Below the pieces are notes generated by a model. The model had not been told where the DNA came from, did no database searches, and worked only from the letters and a program-made list of their open reading frames with translations. DNA of 64,000 nucleotides, taken from NCBI RefSeq assembly GCF_001591805.1, contig NZ_BCVP01000021.1, positions 30,851-94,850 of the forward strand. The letters are read 5' to 3'. A program made the translations under genes and the position numbers. Within the stretch, counting starts at the first letter, position 1; every line of letters starts with the position of its first letter. Shown piece by piece: positions 33,463-42,880 of this stretch. This stretch comes from Neobacillus novalis NBRC 102450 (GTDB taxonomy: Bacteria; Bacillota; Bacilli; Bacillales; Cytobacillaceae).

Positions 33463-33843
33463 ATGGTGAGAAAGGCTTATAATGCAGAAGGTGCAGTGTC
33501 AGTGGGACCATACTCTCATGCTGTCGATGCGGGGAAATTGGTATATTTATCAGGTCAAACACCATTGGACTCATCCGCGGGAGAACTAGTGACAGGGGGC
33601 ATAGGGGACCAAACAAAGCAGTGCTTTATCAATTTATTCGAAGTGTTAGCGGCAGCAAATCTGACACCGGATGATGTTGTAAAGGTAAATGTTTATTTAA
33701 CTGATATGAATCATTTTTCTGCCATGAATGAGGTTTATCAAGCGTATTTTTCCAAACCCTATCCTGCGAGGACATGTGTGGCTGTTTTAGCTTTGCCGCT
33801 TGGCGCAGAAGTTGAAATTGAAATGATTGCAAAAAGACCATAA
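33463..33843 (+). CDS. RidA family reactive imine/enamine deaminase
   Basis: 126-residue YjgF/YER057c/UK114 protein. Motifs: VGPYSHAVDAGKLVYLSGQ near residues 11-29, the Arg in PARTCVAV near 104 and a C-terminal EIEMIAK. RidA hydrolyses 2-aminoacrylate and related imines made by PLP enzymes. Standalone with its own ribosome binding site and terminator. Confidence 0.93.
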   Translation: MVRKAYNAEGAVSVGPYSHAVDAGKLVYLSGQTPLDSSAGELVTGGIGDQTKQCFINLFEVLAAANLTPDDVVKVNVYLTDMNHFSAMNEVYQAYFSKPYPARTCVAVLALPLGAEVEIEMIAKRP

Positions 33844-33846
33844 GTG

Positions 33847-33887
33847 AAAAACAGGGAACTTCCAAGTAGCGGAAATTCCCTGTTTTT
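33847..33887. terminator. Terminator between ridA and the YjcZ genes
   Basis: AAAAACAGGGAA / TTCCCTGTTTTT hairpin, probably active in both directions. Confidence 0.8.
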
Positions 33888-33899
33888 AAAAAAAAGAAA

Positions 33900-34052
33900 T
33901 CAATAGAAGCAAGATGCTCCAACGATGATCAAAAGGATAAACAAGACAACGATTAAGACAAATGTACCGGCGCCGCCGAAACCAACACCACCGCCGTAGC
34001 CATAACCGCCACAACCACCACAACCACCAAATCCACCATATCCACCGTACAT
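33900..34052 (-). CDS. YjcZ-family sporulation peptide (50 aa)
   Basis: 50 residues: a Gly/Tyr/Cys-rich head (MYGGYGGFGGCGGCGGYGYG) followed by a hydrophobic tail [20 protein letters not shown]. The ribosome binding site is AAAGGAGAGA. The tail is the hallmark of YjcZ-type small proteins found in Bacillus sporulation; their function is not established. Next to a second copy. Confidence 0.85.
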   Translation of the reverse strand: MYGGYGGFGGCGGCGGYGYGGGVGFGGAGTFVLIVVLFILLIIVGASCFY

Positions 34053-34083
34053 AGTATCTCTCTCCTTTTATGAATTTATTTTA

Positions 34084-34191
34084 TTAATAGTAACCGCCAT
34101 AGCCTCCGCCCATAAAGGAAGCACCTACAATTATTAGCAGGATAAACAAGACTACAACCAAAGCAAAACCTCCACCTGCACCATCAGACAT
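34084..34191 (-). CDS. YjcZ-family sporulation peptide (35 aa)
   Basis: 35 residues: [20 protein letters not shown] is followed by IVGASF and a Gly/Tyr-rich end. It shares the [15 protein letters not shown] core with its neighbour but has the glycine-rich part on both sides. GGGAGG precedes the start. Probably expressed in sporulation like other YjcZ peptides. Confidence 0.82.
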   Translation of the reverse strand: MSDGAGGGFALVVVLFILLIIVGASFMGGGYGGYY

Positions 34192-34394
34192 TCCACAAAC
34201 CTCCCTTGCCATTATTTATTTATAAAATATGTGAAAAATTAAAAATGGGAAGGGCACAAACCTAGAAATTGAAGACATTAGACCAAATCATTGATCATCG
34301 ATTTCAGGAAATGCCTTGTTTTTAAGTAAATAAATTAAAACCGTATCAAAAAATGGTAAACTATTTAATAAACATGATTAAAGAGGTGTACATA

Positions 34395-35189
34395 ATGATA
34401 AAAGCCATTTTTTTCGATTTAGATGATACACTCCTTTGGGATCAAAAAAGTGTCAAGGAAGCGTTTGCGGCGACCTGCAAATTTGCCGAAGAACGGTGTG
34501 GGGCAGACGCTGTTCAACTCGAAGAAACAGTTCGCGAAGCTGCTAGAAACCTATATTCTTCCTATGAAACTTACGCTTTTACGCAAATGATTGGGATCAA
34601 TCCGTTTGAAGGATTGTGGGGTAATTTCTTAGATGATCACGATGAATTTAAAAAAATGAAAGAAATTGTTCCCGGCTATCGAAAACAAGCCTGGACTACG
34701 GGACTAAAGGCGATCGGTGTGGATGATCTTGAATTGGGATGCGAATTAGCAGAACGGTTCCCGAATGAACGCAGAAACCAGCCGTTTGTGTATGAGGAAA
34801 CTATCAAAACGCTGGACTCACTAAAATTAAATTATCAACTTCTCCTGTTAACTAATGGATCACCGGACTTGCAAAAAACGAAACTAGGCCTGTCACCTGA
34901 GCTTATCCCTTACTTTGACCAAATTGTCATTTCGGGTGATTTTGGCAAAGGGAAGCCAGATCCGGCTATTTTCGAATATGCATTGTCACTGATGAACCTG
35001 GAGAAAAATGAGGTGATCATGGTCGGGGACAATTTATTGACAGATATTCTCGGTGCTAATCGTGCCGGAATCAATTCAGTTTGGATTAACCGCGATCAGA
35101 AAGAGCGAAATGAAGTAATACCCGCTTATGAAATTCAGCATTTGGAAGAGCTGTGTAGCCTATTAGAGGAATTAAAGGTGGAGTGTTAA
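34395..35189 (+). CDS. HAD-superfamily hydrolase
   Basis: 264 residues from ATG 34395 (AGAGGTG upstream; an in-frame ATG at 34353 lacks a signal). HAD motifs: DLDDTLLW near residue 8 (I), LLLTNGSPD near 157 (II), Lys in GKGKPDP near 190 (III) and [13 protein letters not shown] near 213 (IV). A helical cap sits between I and II. Similar to B. subtilis YsaA-type phosphatases. The substrate is unknown. Confidence 0.88.
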   Translation: MIKAIFFDLDDTLLWDQKSVKEAFAATCKFAEERCGADAVQLEETVREAARNLYSSYETYAFTQMIGINPFEGLWGNFLDDHDEFKKMKEIVPGYRKQAWTTGLKAIGVDDLELGCELAERFPNERRNQPFVYEETIKTLDSLKLNYQLLLLTNGSPDLQKTKLGLSPELIPYFDQIVISGDFGKGKPDPAIFEYALSLMNLEKNEVIMVGDNLLTDILGANRAGINSVWINRDQKERNEVIPAYEIQHLEELCSLLEELKVEC

Positions 35190-35307
35190 GCAAGATTGAC
35201 CAGCGATTTATTTTTTTGAATTAGCACCGAGATTTTATAGTGTAACTTTATCCTCCTTTTCCACGACTATAAAAATGAAACCTAATGTTGATAAAGGGGG
35301 ATTAATT

Positions 35308-35997
35308 ATGTCACATAAAAAAATGATTTTGATCATGAGTTCAGCTTTAGTAATTGGGCTATTAACTGGTTGCGGAACGGGTGCTAAAACAAATGGGAGC
35401 TCTGAAGGAATCAAAACAGAAAACCCTAGAGAGAATGAAATTGCTGCTAATTTCCTTTCCAACATTGAAACAAAAGAAGATAAACATACCATTATCGTCA
35501 AGTACAAGGTTAAAAATATATCGGGAAAAGTACAAAAGCTAACATTTTCTAGCGGGTTAGAGGCAGATTTCATTGTATATGATCAAGCAGGGAAAAAAGT
35601 CAAACAATATTCCGATGATGTGATGTCCACGCAAGTCATGAAGGAGATACTGTTAGAAAATAATCAAGAAATATCGAAAGAGTTTACCATTTCCGATTTT
35701 ACCAATGGGCACTATAAAATAGAAGTATTCTTAACAGCTAAGGAAGAGGAAGCAAAAGCAGTTACGGACTTAATCGTTAAAAATTCTTTTTCCAAAGGAT
35801 CAGGTAAACTAGTCGGCCTAATAGATAACCATACAGTTGAGATTGATATCGATGGAATAAAAACAGCATTCCAGTTAACGGAAGAAGCGCAGCAACAATA
35901 TAAATCACTTAAAGAAGGCGCGCATGTTTCATTTGTTTATAAAGAAAATGAACATGAGCAAAAAGTGATTGAGAAGTTTGAGGTAGAACCTAAATAG
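35308..35997 (+). CDS. Lipoprotein with BsuPI-like protease inhibitor domain
   Basis: 229 residues from ATG 35308 with AAAGGGGG. Signal peptide with lipobox LLTGC near residue 21. Residues about 47-150 (VKYKVKNISGKVQKLTFSSG ... IVYDQAGKKV ... Y.IEVFLTA) look like the BsuPI fold of the B. subtilis intracellular proteinase inhibitor. The C-terminal part (about 160-229) is unrecognised. Exported and membrane-anchored; whether it inhibits a protease is unknown. Confidence 0.8.
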   Translation: MSHKKMILIMSSALVIGLLTGCGTGAKTNGSSEGIKTENPRENEIAANFLSNIETKEDKHTIIVKYKVKNISGKVQKLTFSSGLEADFIVYDQAGKKVKQYSDDVMSTQVMKEILLENNQEISKEFTISDFTNGHYKIEVFLTAKEEEAKAVTDLIVKNSFSKGSGKLVGLIDNHTVEIDIDGIKTAFQLTEEAQQQYKSLKEGAHVSFVYKENEHEQKVIEKFEVEPK

Positions 35998-36000
35998 AAT

Positions 36001-36037
36001 AGTGTCAGGCACCGTCCAATAGATTGTGCCTGACACT
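36001..36037. repeat. GTGTCAGGCACC palindromic element, copy 2
   Basis: AGTGTCAGGCAC / GTGCCTGACACT with a 13-base loop, between convergent genes; may act as a terminator for both. Confidence 0.85.
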
Positions 36038-36038
36038 G

Positions 36039-36725
36039 CTATTTCAGACGGAAAAGTCTTTGTGGTCTGCCGACTGTTCCATATTGCAGGAATTCCTCAG
36101 CCATTTCCTGTTCGATTAGGTAATCCAAATAAGCGCGAGCAGTTGAGCGGCTAACTCCTGCTATTTGGGCAATTTGGGCTGCACTGCGCAGATGCTGATC
36201 ATGTATTAAGGATTGTTTCACCCTTTCTAAAGTACGTAGGTCAAGACCCTTGGGCATCTGTTCCTCAGCATGAGGCTTTGGGGCTCGATATTTTTTCAGA
36301 CCCTCCACAAAGTTTTGATCTAGCTGGCTGCTGGAAAGTAGGTGAAATTTATACTGACTGTATTTCTTTAGCGTCTCTTTCAATAAATCTAGTCTAAATG
36401 GTTTGATTAAATAATCAAATATGCCTAATCTAAATGCCTCTTCAATAATATTGATTTCAGTAGCGGCTGTAATCAAAATGACATCGCAAGGAAGGTTCCT
36501 TGAGCGAATGTCCCGTAATACTTCAAGACCTGAACAATCTGGCAAATAGACATCAAGCAAGAGTAAATCGGGGCTGAGCTCGCTTGTAAGGGACATGGTT
36601 TCTTCAAAGTTTTTGGCAACCCCGATAAGCGTATATCCTTCCTGTTGATTAATATATTTGCCATGAAGATTGGCAATCATGAAATCGTCATCAATGACTA
36701 ACACACGTTGCTGTACTCCACTCAT
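36039..36725 (-). CDS. CitT/DcuR-type response regulator
   Basis: 228 residues. Receiver domain 1-125 with VIDDDFM (acidic pocket), phospho-acceptor Asp in LLLDVYLPDCSG near 56 and conserved Lys in YLIKPFR near 108. The C-terminus is a winged HTH of the CitB/DcuR type (SAAQIAQIAGVSRSTARAYLDYL near 180). Overlaps the sensor kinase gene by four bases. Probably controls the divergent ABC importer in response to an organic acid. Confidence 0.92.
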   Translation of the reverse strand: MSGVQQRVLVIDDDFMIANLHGKYINQQEGYTLIGVAKNFEETMSLTSELSPDLLLLDVYLPDCSGLEVLRDIRSRNLPCDVILITAATEINIIEEAFRLGIFDYLIKPFRLDLLKETLKKYSQYKFHLLSSSQLDQNFVEGLKKYRAPKPHAEEQMPKGLDLRTLERVKQSLIHDQHLRSAAQIAQIAGVSRSTARAYLDYLIEQEMAEEFLQYGTVGRPQRLFRLK

Positions 36726-38317
36726 TTCAATTCCTCCCCTACAGGCAAAGTTACAATCATGTTTGTTCCTTCTAAACTACTCTCGCAGGTAATGAATCCA
36801 TTAATATTAGATAGTAAGCGACTAATAAACGCTAAACCATATCCTCGTCCTTTACCTTTCGTAGTAATTCCATCTTTAAAAAGCGATTCTTTGACCGCTG
36901 AATCTATTCCTGGTCCGTTATCCTTAACATGTATTTCTAGTTTATTTATTTCTTCTTTAATAAAAATGGAAACAAAAGGATGTACATGCTGAAAACCGGA
37001 TATCTGTATCGCTTCGAACGCGTTTTCGACAAGGTTTCCTAATATTGTAATGACAATCTCTCTAAATGGGCAGTTCTCAGACACAAAGGATTCGTTATTT
37101 ATATTTAATTGAATTCCAAGCTCCTGTGCTCGATGTGCTTTACCAACTAAGATTCCAGCAATCGCTGGGTCGCGGACCTTCGTCAAATAATACTGGATTG
37201 TATGTTGATAGTCTTCATTTTCTTGTTTAATAACCGATTCAGCCAAATCGTATTCAGACATCTGGATCAGTCCTGAAATTAAATGTAATTTATTCATGTA
37301 TTCATGTCTTTGACTCCGTAATGTATCAACGTATTTCCCAATATCGTCCAAATGCCGGTCGATTTTTTCTAGTTGGAGCTTGTCCCTAAAAGTGCTGACC
37401 GCTCCAATTACTTTGTCCGACATAATGACCGGTACCCAATTAGAAACGACTAGCGTATTGCCGACAATCATCGGCTGATCGTTTAGGGGAATGCCTTTTT
37501 GGAGAACATCAGGCAAACTGCTCATCGGTAAAATTGCTGAAAGTTGTATCCCGATTAGTTCCTTATCGTCCATACCAAGCATTTTTTTTGCTTCACGATT
37601 GCACGTAACGATTTTCCCATCACTATTGACGGCGATGACTCCTTCGCGAATGGCCTCGAAAATGGAAGATTGCTTTTCCATTTCAAAGGCAATTTCATAG
37701 GGTTCTAAATTAAAAATTTGTTTTTTGACATGGCCTGATAAGAAATAGGCGCCTGTCAAACCGAAAAGAAGGGTAATTAGACCAATGCCGATAAACTTTA
37801 CTAAAAATAAGTGTAATTGATGCCAAATATTTTTATCAAGAAAACCGACGGAGACAATCCCTATTTGCTGATGATTTTGGTTATAAATAGGTGCTTTTCC
37901 CCGTATCGAGTATCCGAGCGTACCCTTGGCTTTTGTGATACTTTCCCCGCCTTTTAGGACAATGTCGTTGTCCTCGCCCACCATATATTCTCCTATTCTT
38001 TCTGGATTCGGATGGCTATAGCGAAGGGTATCCATATTCCCGACAACAATAAATTCTGCTCCGGTTTTCAAACGGATAGTCTCAACAATCGGTTGAATTT
38101 CAGCTGATGGGTTTTGTTCATCAAATGCCGTAATAATTTGCGGCAGACCGGCTACTGTTTTCGCTACAGTAAGGGCACGTTTGCCGGTTTCTGAAAATTC
38201 ATTAGATACAAACATATAGGAAAAGGCTGAAATAACTAGGATAAGGACGAAAAGAATATTAAAAGAAACAAGCCAATTGATTTTACTTCTTAACTTCATT
38301 TTTTTTATAAGCTGCAT
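36722..38317 (-). CDS. CitA/DcuS-type sensor histidine kinase
   Basis: 531 residues. TM1 at about 14-34, an extracytoplasmic sensor domain (about 35-170, sCACHE/PDC-like with a GESITKAKGTLGYSIRGKAP stretch), TM2 near 172-195 and a PAS domain at about 215-325. The H-box SQRHEYMNKLHLISGLIQ is near 335 and the HATPase has N, DNGPGID and GKGRGYGL elements near 427, 485 and 505. This family senses citrate, malate, fumarate and similar acids. It is divergent from a Tau/NMT1-type ABC transporter rather than the usual carboxylate symporter. Confidence 0.92.
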   Translation of the reverse strand: MQLIKKMKLRSKINWLVSFNILFVLILVISAFSYMFVSNEFSETGKRALTVAKTVAGLPQIITAFDEQNPSAEIQPIVETIRLKTGAEFIVVGNMDTLRYSHPNPERIGEYMVGEDNDIVLKGGESITKAKGTLGYSIRGKAPIYNQNHQQIGIVSVGFLDKNIWHQLHLFLVKFIGIGLITLLFGLTGAYFLSGHVKKQIFNLEPYEIAFEMEKQSSIFEAIREGVIAVNSDGKIVTCNREAKKMLGMDDKELIGIQLSAILPMSSLPDVLQKGIPLNDQPMIVGNTLVVSNWVPVIMSDKVIGAVSTFRDKLQLEKIDRHLDDIGKYVDTLRSQRHEYMNKLHLISGLIQMSEYDLAESVIKQENEDYQHTIQYYLTKVRDPAIAGILVGKAHRAQELGIQLNINNESFVSENCPFREIVITILGNLVENAFEAIQISGFQHVHPFVSIFIKEEINKLEIHVKDNGPGIDSAVKESLFKDGITTKGKGRGYGLAFISRLLSNINGFITCESSLEGTNMIVTLPVGEELK

Positions 38318-38425
38318 TCCATTCCCCTTGGATTAATTATTAGAAAAAAAAGAATATACAAACAGTTTAACAATAATCCTTAAAAGCAAAAAGTATTTTT
38401 CGTTGCCAATATCGCCAAAATGGTA

Positions 38426-38437
38426 AAAATCGATTTT
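38426..38437. promoter_or_regulatory. Palindrome in the sensor kinase/ABC intergenic region
   Basis: AAAATCGATTTT, a perfect 12-base palindrome, about 90 bases before the ABC gene. Possible operator for the response regulator; A/T-rich palindromes also occur by chance. Confidence 0.25.
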
Positions 38438-38526
38438 ATTAAACTTTTAGCCATAATATATCAAGTTTCTGAAAATTCTTATAATATTTTTGTTAAGCTC
38501 TATCAAAAAGGGGGTAAGGGTAGAAA

Positions 38527-39318
38527 ATGATTGAATTAATCGGGGCCAGCAAGGAATTTATCAAGCCTTCTGGCGAGATTCACACCGTCTTAAACAATAT
38601 TAATCTCATAGTAGGGAAAGGCGAGTTTTGTTCCATTGTTGGACCAACTGGATGTGGGAAATCAACGACATTAAATTTAATTGCTGGTTTTGAACAACCT
38701 TCAAAAGGAAAGGTTCAAATTCAAGGAACACAACTGCAAGGAATCAACAAACATGCTGCATGCGTTTTCCAAACGGAGAATGCCTTTCCATGGAAAACGG
38801 TTATTGACAATGTTTCTCTCGGTTTAAGATTAGACGGTGTCAAAAAAGAAGAAGCCTATAGCGAGGCAAGGAAATGGATTGAGAAAGTCGGTCTAAAAGG
38901 TTTCGAAGGACATTATCCTCACCAGCTATCAGGAGGAATGAGGAAAAGGGTTGCCTTGGCGCAGTGCTTAATCACGCAGCCTGAGATCCTCCTGATGGAC
39001 GAGTCCTTCTCCGCTCTAGATGTTCATACGAGGGCGCTAATGGAAAATGAACTGCTTTCAATCTGGGAAGAAACCTCAGCATCTGTCATCTTCATCACCC
39101 ACGATTTGGAAGAAGCGATTGCGCTAAGCGATCGAGTAATTGTGTTGACAGCCGGCCCGGCAGCAACGATAAAAGGGGATTATAAAATCGATCTAGAGAG
39201 GCCGCGTAATGTATCTGAAATTCGGTTTGACCCACAGTTTATGAAACTGCATGAGCAAATTTGGAACGATCTACGAGATGAGGTGTTCATTAGTTATGCA
39301 CACGCAAACAATGCTTGA
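38527..39318 (+). CDS. ABC transporter ATP-binding protein (Tau/Ssu/nitrate type)
   Basis: 263 residues. Walker A GPTGCGKST near 40, Q-loop VFQTENAFPWKTV near 85, signature LSGGMRKRVALAQ near 138 and Walker B LLMDESFSALD near 158. This clade energises importers for taurine, sulfonates, nitrate, thiamine precursors and some carboxylates. First gene of a three-gene importer; overlaps the permease gene by 23 bases. Confidence 0.92.
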   Translation: MIELIGASKEFIKPSGEIHTVLNNINLIVGKGEFCSIVGPTGCGKSTTLNLIAGFEQPSKGKVQIQGTQLQGINKHAACVFQTENAFPWKTVIDNVSLGLRLDGVKKEEAYSEARKWIEKVGLKGFEGHYPHQLSGGMRKRVALAQCLITQPEILLMDESFSALDVHTRALMENELLSIWEETSASVIFITHDLEEAIALSDRVIVLTAGPAATIKGDYKIDLERPRNVSEIRFDPQFMKLHEQIWNDLRDEVFISYAHANNA

Positions 39319-40147
39319 CAATAAACAAGATGAAGTTTTGCTTCGCAAAAAAGAACTACAAATGAAAGCGGCAAAAATCAAGATACGAAACCTAAGCTTG
39401 CAAATTGCAGTCGCTGTGATTATTTTCGGTTCTTGGGAATTATTAGCCTCAAATCGTTACATTGATCCCTTCTTTTTTTCCAGTCCGGGAGCGATTATAA
39501 ATCAGATTAAGGAATGGATTTTCGAAGGAACAAGCCAAGGACCTCTATATATTCATTTCATTGTAACTTTTGAGGAGACAATTCTTTCCTTTATAATTGG
39601 CGTCGTTTTAGGGGTACTTGCAGGATATATGTTAGGAAGCAATGATATTCTTGCTGTCATCTTTGGACCTTATATTCAAATGCTAAATGCTTTGCCAAGG
39701 GTTGTTTTGGCACCGATCTTTATCATTTGGTTTGGTTTAGGAATGCCTTCGAAAATAGCACTAGGCGTAACACTTACATTTTTTATTGTCTTTTTCAATG
39801 CCTTTCAAGGAGTACGAGAAGTCGATCGCAACTTGCTAAATAATGCTCGTTTACTGGGGGCAAACAAAAAGCAGTTGGCCAAACATGTTATTATTCCTTC
39901 CGCATTGACATGGATATTATCAAGTCTCCATGCTAGTTTTGGCTTCGCCCTTGTGGGTGTAGTTGTAGGAGAATTTATCGGTTCGACTAAAGGGTTGGGA
40001 TTTCTTATTGCTCAAGCTCAAGGTGCCTTTAATACTACCGGTGTTTTCGCTGGAATGGTAATTTTATCGATTACTTCCTTACTCGCGACATGGGGAGTCG
40101 GCAAACTAGAGAAACGGTTTGTTGCTTGGCGCTTTGTCCGCCAATAA
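39296..40147 (+). CDS. ABC transporter permease (Tau/Ssu/nitrate type)
   Basis: 283 residues from ATG 39296 (GATGAGGTG upstream). About six membrane spans. The EAA-type coupling loop GVREVDRNLLNNARLLGANKK is near residue 182. Homodimeric permease expected. Its start lies inside the ATP-binding gene, so translation is coupled. Confidence 0.9.
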   Translation: MHTQTMLDNKQDEVLLRKKELQMKAAKIKIRNLSLQIAVAVIIFGSWELLASNRYIDPFFFSSPGAIINQIKEWIFEGTSQGPLYIHFIVTFEETILSFIIGVVLGVLAGYMLGSNDILAVIFGPYIQMLNALPRVVLAPIFIIWFGLGMPSKIALGVTLTFFIVFFNAFQGVREVDRNLLNNARLLGANKKQLAKHVIIPSALTWILSSLHASFGFALVGVVVGEFIGSTKGLGFLIAQAQGAFNTTGVFAGMVILSITSLLATWGVGKLEKRFVAWRFVRQ

Positions 40148-40228
40148 GGAAAATTCCTAAAGCTATGAAGTTTGTAGTTCCGTAGATAAAACATGAAAAC
40201 TACTTTTAATTAAATGGGGGATTGTTAA

Positions 40229-41284
40229 ATGTTAATGAAAAAATTTACACTATTAGGCACTTGTATTGTCCTTCTCCTTAGTCTATTTTTGGCTGGCTGC
40301 AGTAATACTGATAAAACAGCCGGATCTAAAAATACCGATGCTTCTTCTGAAAAGCTTCCAAAAGTGAAAATAATGGTGGGGGGCATGGAAAAAATCATTT
40401 ACAGCCCAGCTAAATTAACGGAGAATTTAGGTTATTTTAAAGAAGAAGGACTTGACGTGGAGCTATCGAGTACAGCCTCTGGAGTCAATTCAGAGCAGGC
40501 CTTAATCGCAGGTGAGGTTCAAGGTGTGGTAGGCTATTATGATCACACCATCGATATTCAATCACAAGGGAAATATATTCAGACCGTCGTCCAATTTGGA
40601 CTGGTTCCTGGTCAAAGATTAATGGTATCGAATAAGGCAAAGGATAAAATTAAAACGTTAGCCGACCTAAAAGGAAAAAATATTGGAGTTACGGGTCTAG
40701 GGGCATCAACAAACTTTTTAGCCAGTTATTTGGTGACAAAGGGAGGAAATAGTCCACAAGACTACGTTCCAGTACCAGTAGGATCGGGGAGCCCATTGAT
40801 TGCGGCAATGGAGCAGGGGACGATTCAACTAGCTGTTACATCTCAGCCAACAATTGCCTTGCTAGAAGCAAAAGGTCTTGCTACTTCATTCAAGGATTTA
40901 GAAAGTCTGGATGGAACAAAGGAAACTTTGGGTGGTACCTATCCAGCATCTAGTTTGTACATGAGCAGCGATTATGTAAAAGAGAATCCAGAAGTAGCCC
41001 AGCGGTTAGCGAACGCATTTGTAAAAACGTTGAAATATATCAACTCACATAGCGCCGAAGAAATTGCTGATCAACTGCCAAAGGAGTATTATGCAGGGGA
41101 CAAGAATTTATATTTGAAGGCGTTAGAATCCAGTTTGTCGATGTTCTCTCCAGATGGAAAAATGCCTTCAGATGGACCGGATAAAGTGTACGAAATTTTA
41201 ACAACGTTTAATCCAAAGCTAAAGGATGCCAATATCGATTTAAGCAAAACCTACACAAATAAATTCGTTGATAAAGTGAAATAA
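40229..41284 (+). CDS. ABC transporter substrate-binding lipoprotein (NMT1/SBP_bac_9 type)
   Basis: 351 residues from ATG 40229. Signal peptide with lipobox FLAGC near residue 23. Mature NMT1/TauA-like fold with KLTENLGYFKEEGLDVEL near 63, LKGKNIGVTGLGASTNF near 146 and AAMEQGTIQLAV near 188. Ligand is unknown. The divergent CitAB/DcuSR-type regulators suggest an organic acid. Confidence 0.9.
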   Translation: MLMKKFTLLGTCIVLLLSLFLAGCSNTDKTAGSKNTDASSEKLPKVKIMVGGMEKIIYSPAKLTENLGYFKEEGLDVELSSTASGVNSEQALIAGEVQGVVGYYDHTIDIQSQGKYIQTVVQFGLVPGQRLMVSNKAKDKIKTLADLKGKNIGVTGLGASTNFLASYLVTKGGNSPQDYVPVPVGSGSPLIAAMEQGTIQLAVTSQPTIALLEAKGLATSFKDLESLDGTKETLGGTYPASSLYMSSDYVKENPEVAQRLANAFVKTLKYINSHSAEEIADQLPKEYYAGDKNLYLKALESSLSMFSPDGKMPSDGPDKVYEILTTFNPKLKDANIDLSKTYTNKFVDKVK

Positions 41285-41288
41285 GAAA

Positions 41289-41335
41289 AAGTGTCAGGCA
41301 TCGTCCAAAAACTTGGAGGGTGCCTGACACTTTTT
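41289..41335 (+). repeat. GTGTCAGGCACC palindromic element, copy 3 (terminator position)
   Basis: AAAAAGTGTCAGGCA / TGCCTGACACTTTTT around a 17-base loop with a T run, directly after the binding-protein gene; an effective-looking terminator. Confidence 0.85.
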
Positions 41336-41363
41336 GCATTTAATGTTTCATTTAAAACAAAAA

Positions 41364-41379
41364 GTTGCGTGTAGGCAAA
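41364..41379. promoter_or_regulatory. Possible upstream MntR site
   Basis: GTTGCGTGTAGGCAAA has inverted TTGC/GCAA arms like an MntR operator half-pair. It lies upstream of a possible promoter for mntH (TTTACA 41385-41390, TACTAT 41408-41413). Confidence 0.3.
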
Positions 41380-41453
41380 AAATATTTACAAGTACAAGAA
41401 ACCATGATACTATACTTGCATATATATAAATGAGCAAACTTCATTGCTCAAAA

Positions 41454-41471
41454 AGTTGCACTAAGGAAACT
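41454..41471. promoter_or_regulatory. Candidate MntR operator before mntH
   Basis: AGTTGCACTAAGGAAACT resembles the B. subtilis MntR operator (TTTGCCTTAAGGAAACT as I recall it). It sits between the likely promoter and the mntH start, the right place for manganese-dependent repression. Confidence 0.6.
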
Positions 41472-41508
41472 GATTTAGGTTAATGCAATTTTTAAGGGGG
41501 GATGATTA

Positions 41509-42873
41509 ATGAGTACTCAAACACAAACAAAACCTGTGTCGGAAGAGCAGGGGTGGTTAAAACAAAGCTCTAATACAAGTTTAGAAGAAGTTAATAACAC
41601 AGTGAGTGTTCCAAATAAAGGCGGATTTTGGCGTAAGCTATTGGCGTTTGCCGGGCCAGGGTCCTTAGTAGCGGTTGGCTACGTTGACCCAGGAAACTGG
41701 GCGACTTCGATTGCAGGTGGTGCCCGTTTTGGTTACACGCTATTGATTGTCATTCTCCTTTCTAATTTAGTTGCCATGCTCTTGCAGGCGTTGTCAGCAA
41801 AACTTGGTATTGTAACAGGAAGGGACTTGGCACAGGCAACAAGAGATGCAACGGGAAGGAAAACGGGCTTTTTCCTTTGGATACTAACGGAACTTGCGAT
41901 AATCGCAACCGACTTAGCAGAGGTCATCGGTTCAGCAATTGCCTTAAATTTATTGTTCGGTATTCCTTTATTATTAGGGATTGCGATCACTACCTTGGAT
42001 GTATTGCTCCTGCTGTACTTACAAAAGAAAAGCTTTCGCATAATTGAATCGATTGTCATCGTGTTAATGGTAACTATTTTTGTGGTATTTGCCTTTGAGG
42101 TGATTGCCTCTAAACCAGAAATTTCGGCATTATTTGGGGGATTTGTTCCGAAAATGGAAATTGTCACAAATCCCAGCATGCTCTTTATCTCTCTTGGGAT
42201 TTTAGGAGCAACGGTCATGCCGCATAATTTATATTTGCATTCTTCCATTGTTCAATCAAGACAATACAAAAGAACAATTGAAGGAAAACGAGAGGCAATT
42301 AAATTTTCATTAATTGATTCCACATTTTCTTTAACAGGTGCTTTTTTCATCAATTCAGCTATCTTAATTCTTGGAGCAGCAGCTTTTTATGGAACAAATT
42401 TAGATGTATCAGAAATTGAAGCAGCCTATGCATTATTAAGTCCAACATTAGGTGTAGGGATAGCGAGTACGTTATTTGCGGTTGCCTTACTTGCTTCTGG
42501 GCAAAATGCGACGATTACTGGAACGATAAGTGGTCAAATCGTCATGGAAGGATTTATTCATTTACGTATATCACCATGGCTTCGCCGCTTGATTACCCGG
42601 TTATTAGCAGTCGTTCCTGCCTTCATTGTGACATGGGTGGCAGGATCTAAAGGAACTGGTGAACTACTGTTGTGGAGTCAAGTGGTTTTAAGCTTGGCGC
42701 TCCCATTTGCCGTTGTCCCTTTAGTCTTATTTACAAGTGATAAAAAGAAAATGGGTGAATTCGCCAATAAATTACCAGTAAAAATATTAGCATGGATATG
42801 TACCGTGGTGATTGTGGCATTGAATATATTTTTAATTGGTTATATTGTCGTTACGGGTCAAGAAATAGGATAG
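41509..42873 (+). CDS. mntH: NRAMP family divalent metal transporter MntH
   Basis: Proton-coupled Mn2+/Fe2+ importer, 454 residues with about eleven membrane spans. Metal-site motif GYVDPGNWATSIAGG near residue 58 and the TM6 motif VMPHNLYLHSS near 236 are both present. A TGTISGQIVMEGF transport signature is near 335. AAGGGGGG precedes ATG. A candidate MntR operator lies upstream and a terminator follows. Confidence 0.95.
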   Translation: MSTQTQTKPVSEEQGWLKQSSNTSLEEVNNTVSVPNKGGFWRKLLAFAGPGSLVAVGYVDPGNWATSIAGGARFGYTLLIVILLSNLVAMLLQALSAKLGIVTGRDLAQATRDATGRKTGFFLWILTELAIIATDLAEVIGSAIALNLLFGIPLLLGIAITTLDVLLLLYLQKKSFRIIESIVIVLMVTIFVVFAFEVIASKPEISALFGGFVPKMEIVTNPSMLFISLGILGATVMPHNLYLHSSIVQSRQYKRTIEGKREAIKFSLIDSTFSLTGAFFINSAILILGAAAFYGTNLDVSEIEAAYALLSPTLGVGIASTLFAVALLASGQNATITGTISGQIVMEGFIHLRISPWLRRLITRLLAVVPAFIVTWVAGSKGTGELLLWSQVVLSLALPFAVVPLVLFTSDKKKMGEFANKLPVKILAWICTVVIVALNIFLIGYIVVTGQEIG

Positions 42874-42880
42874 AAACGAA

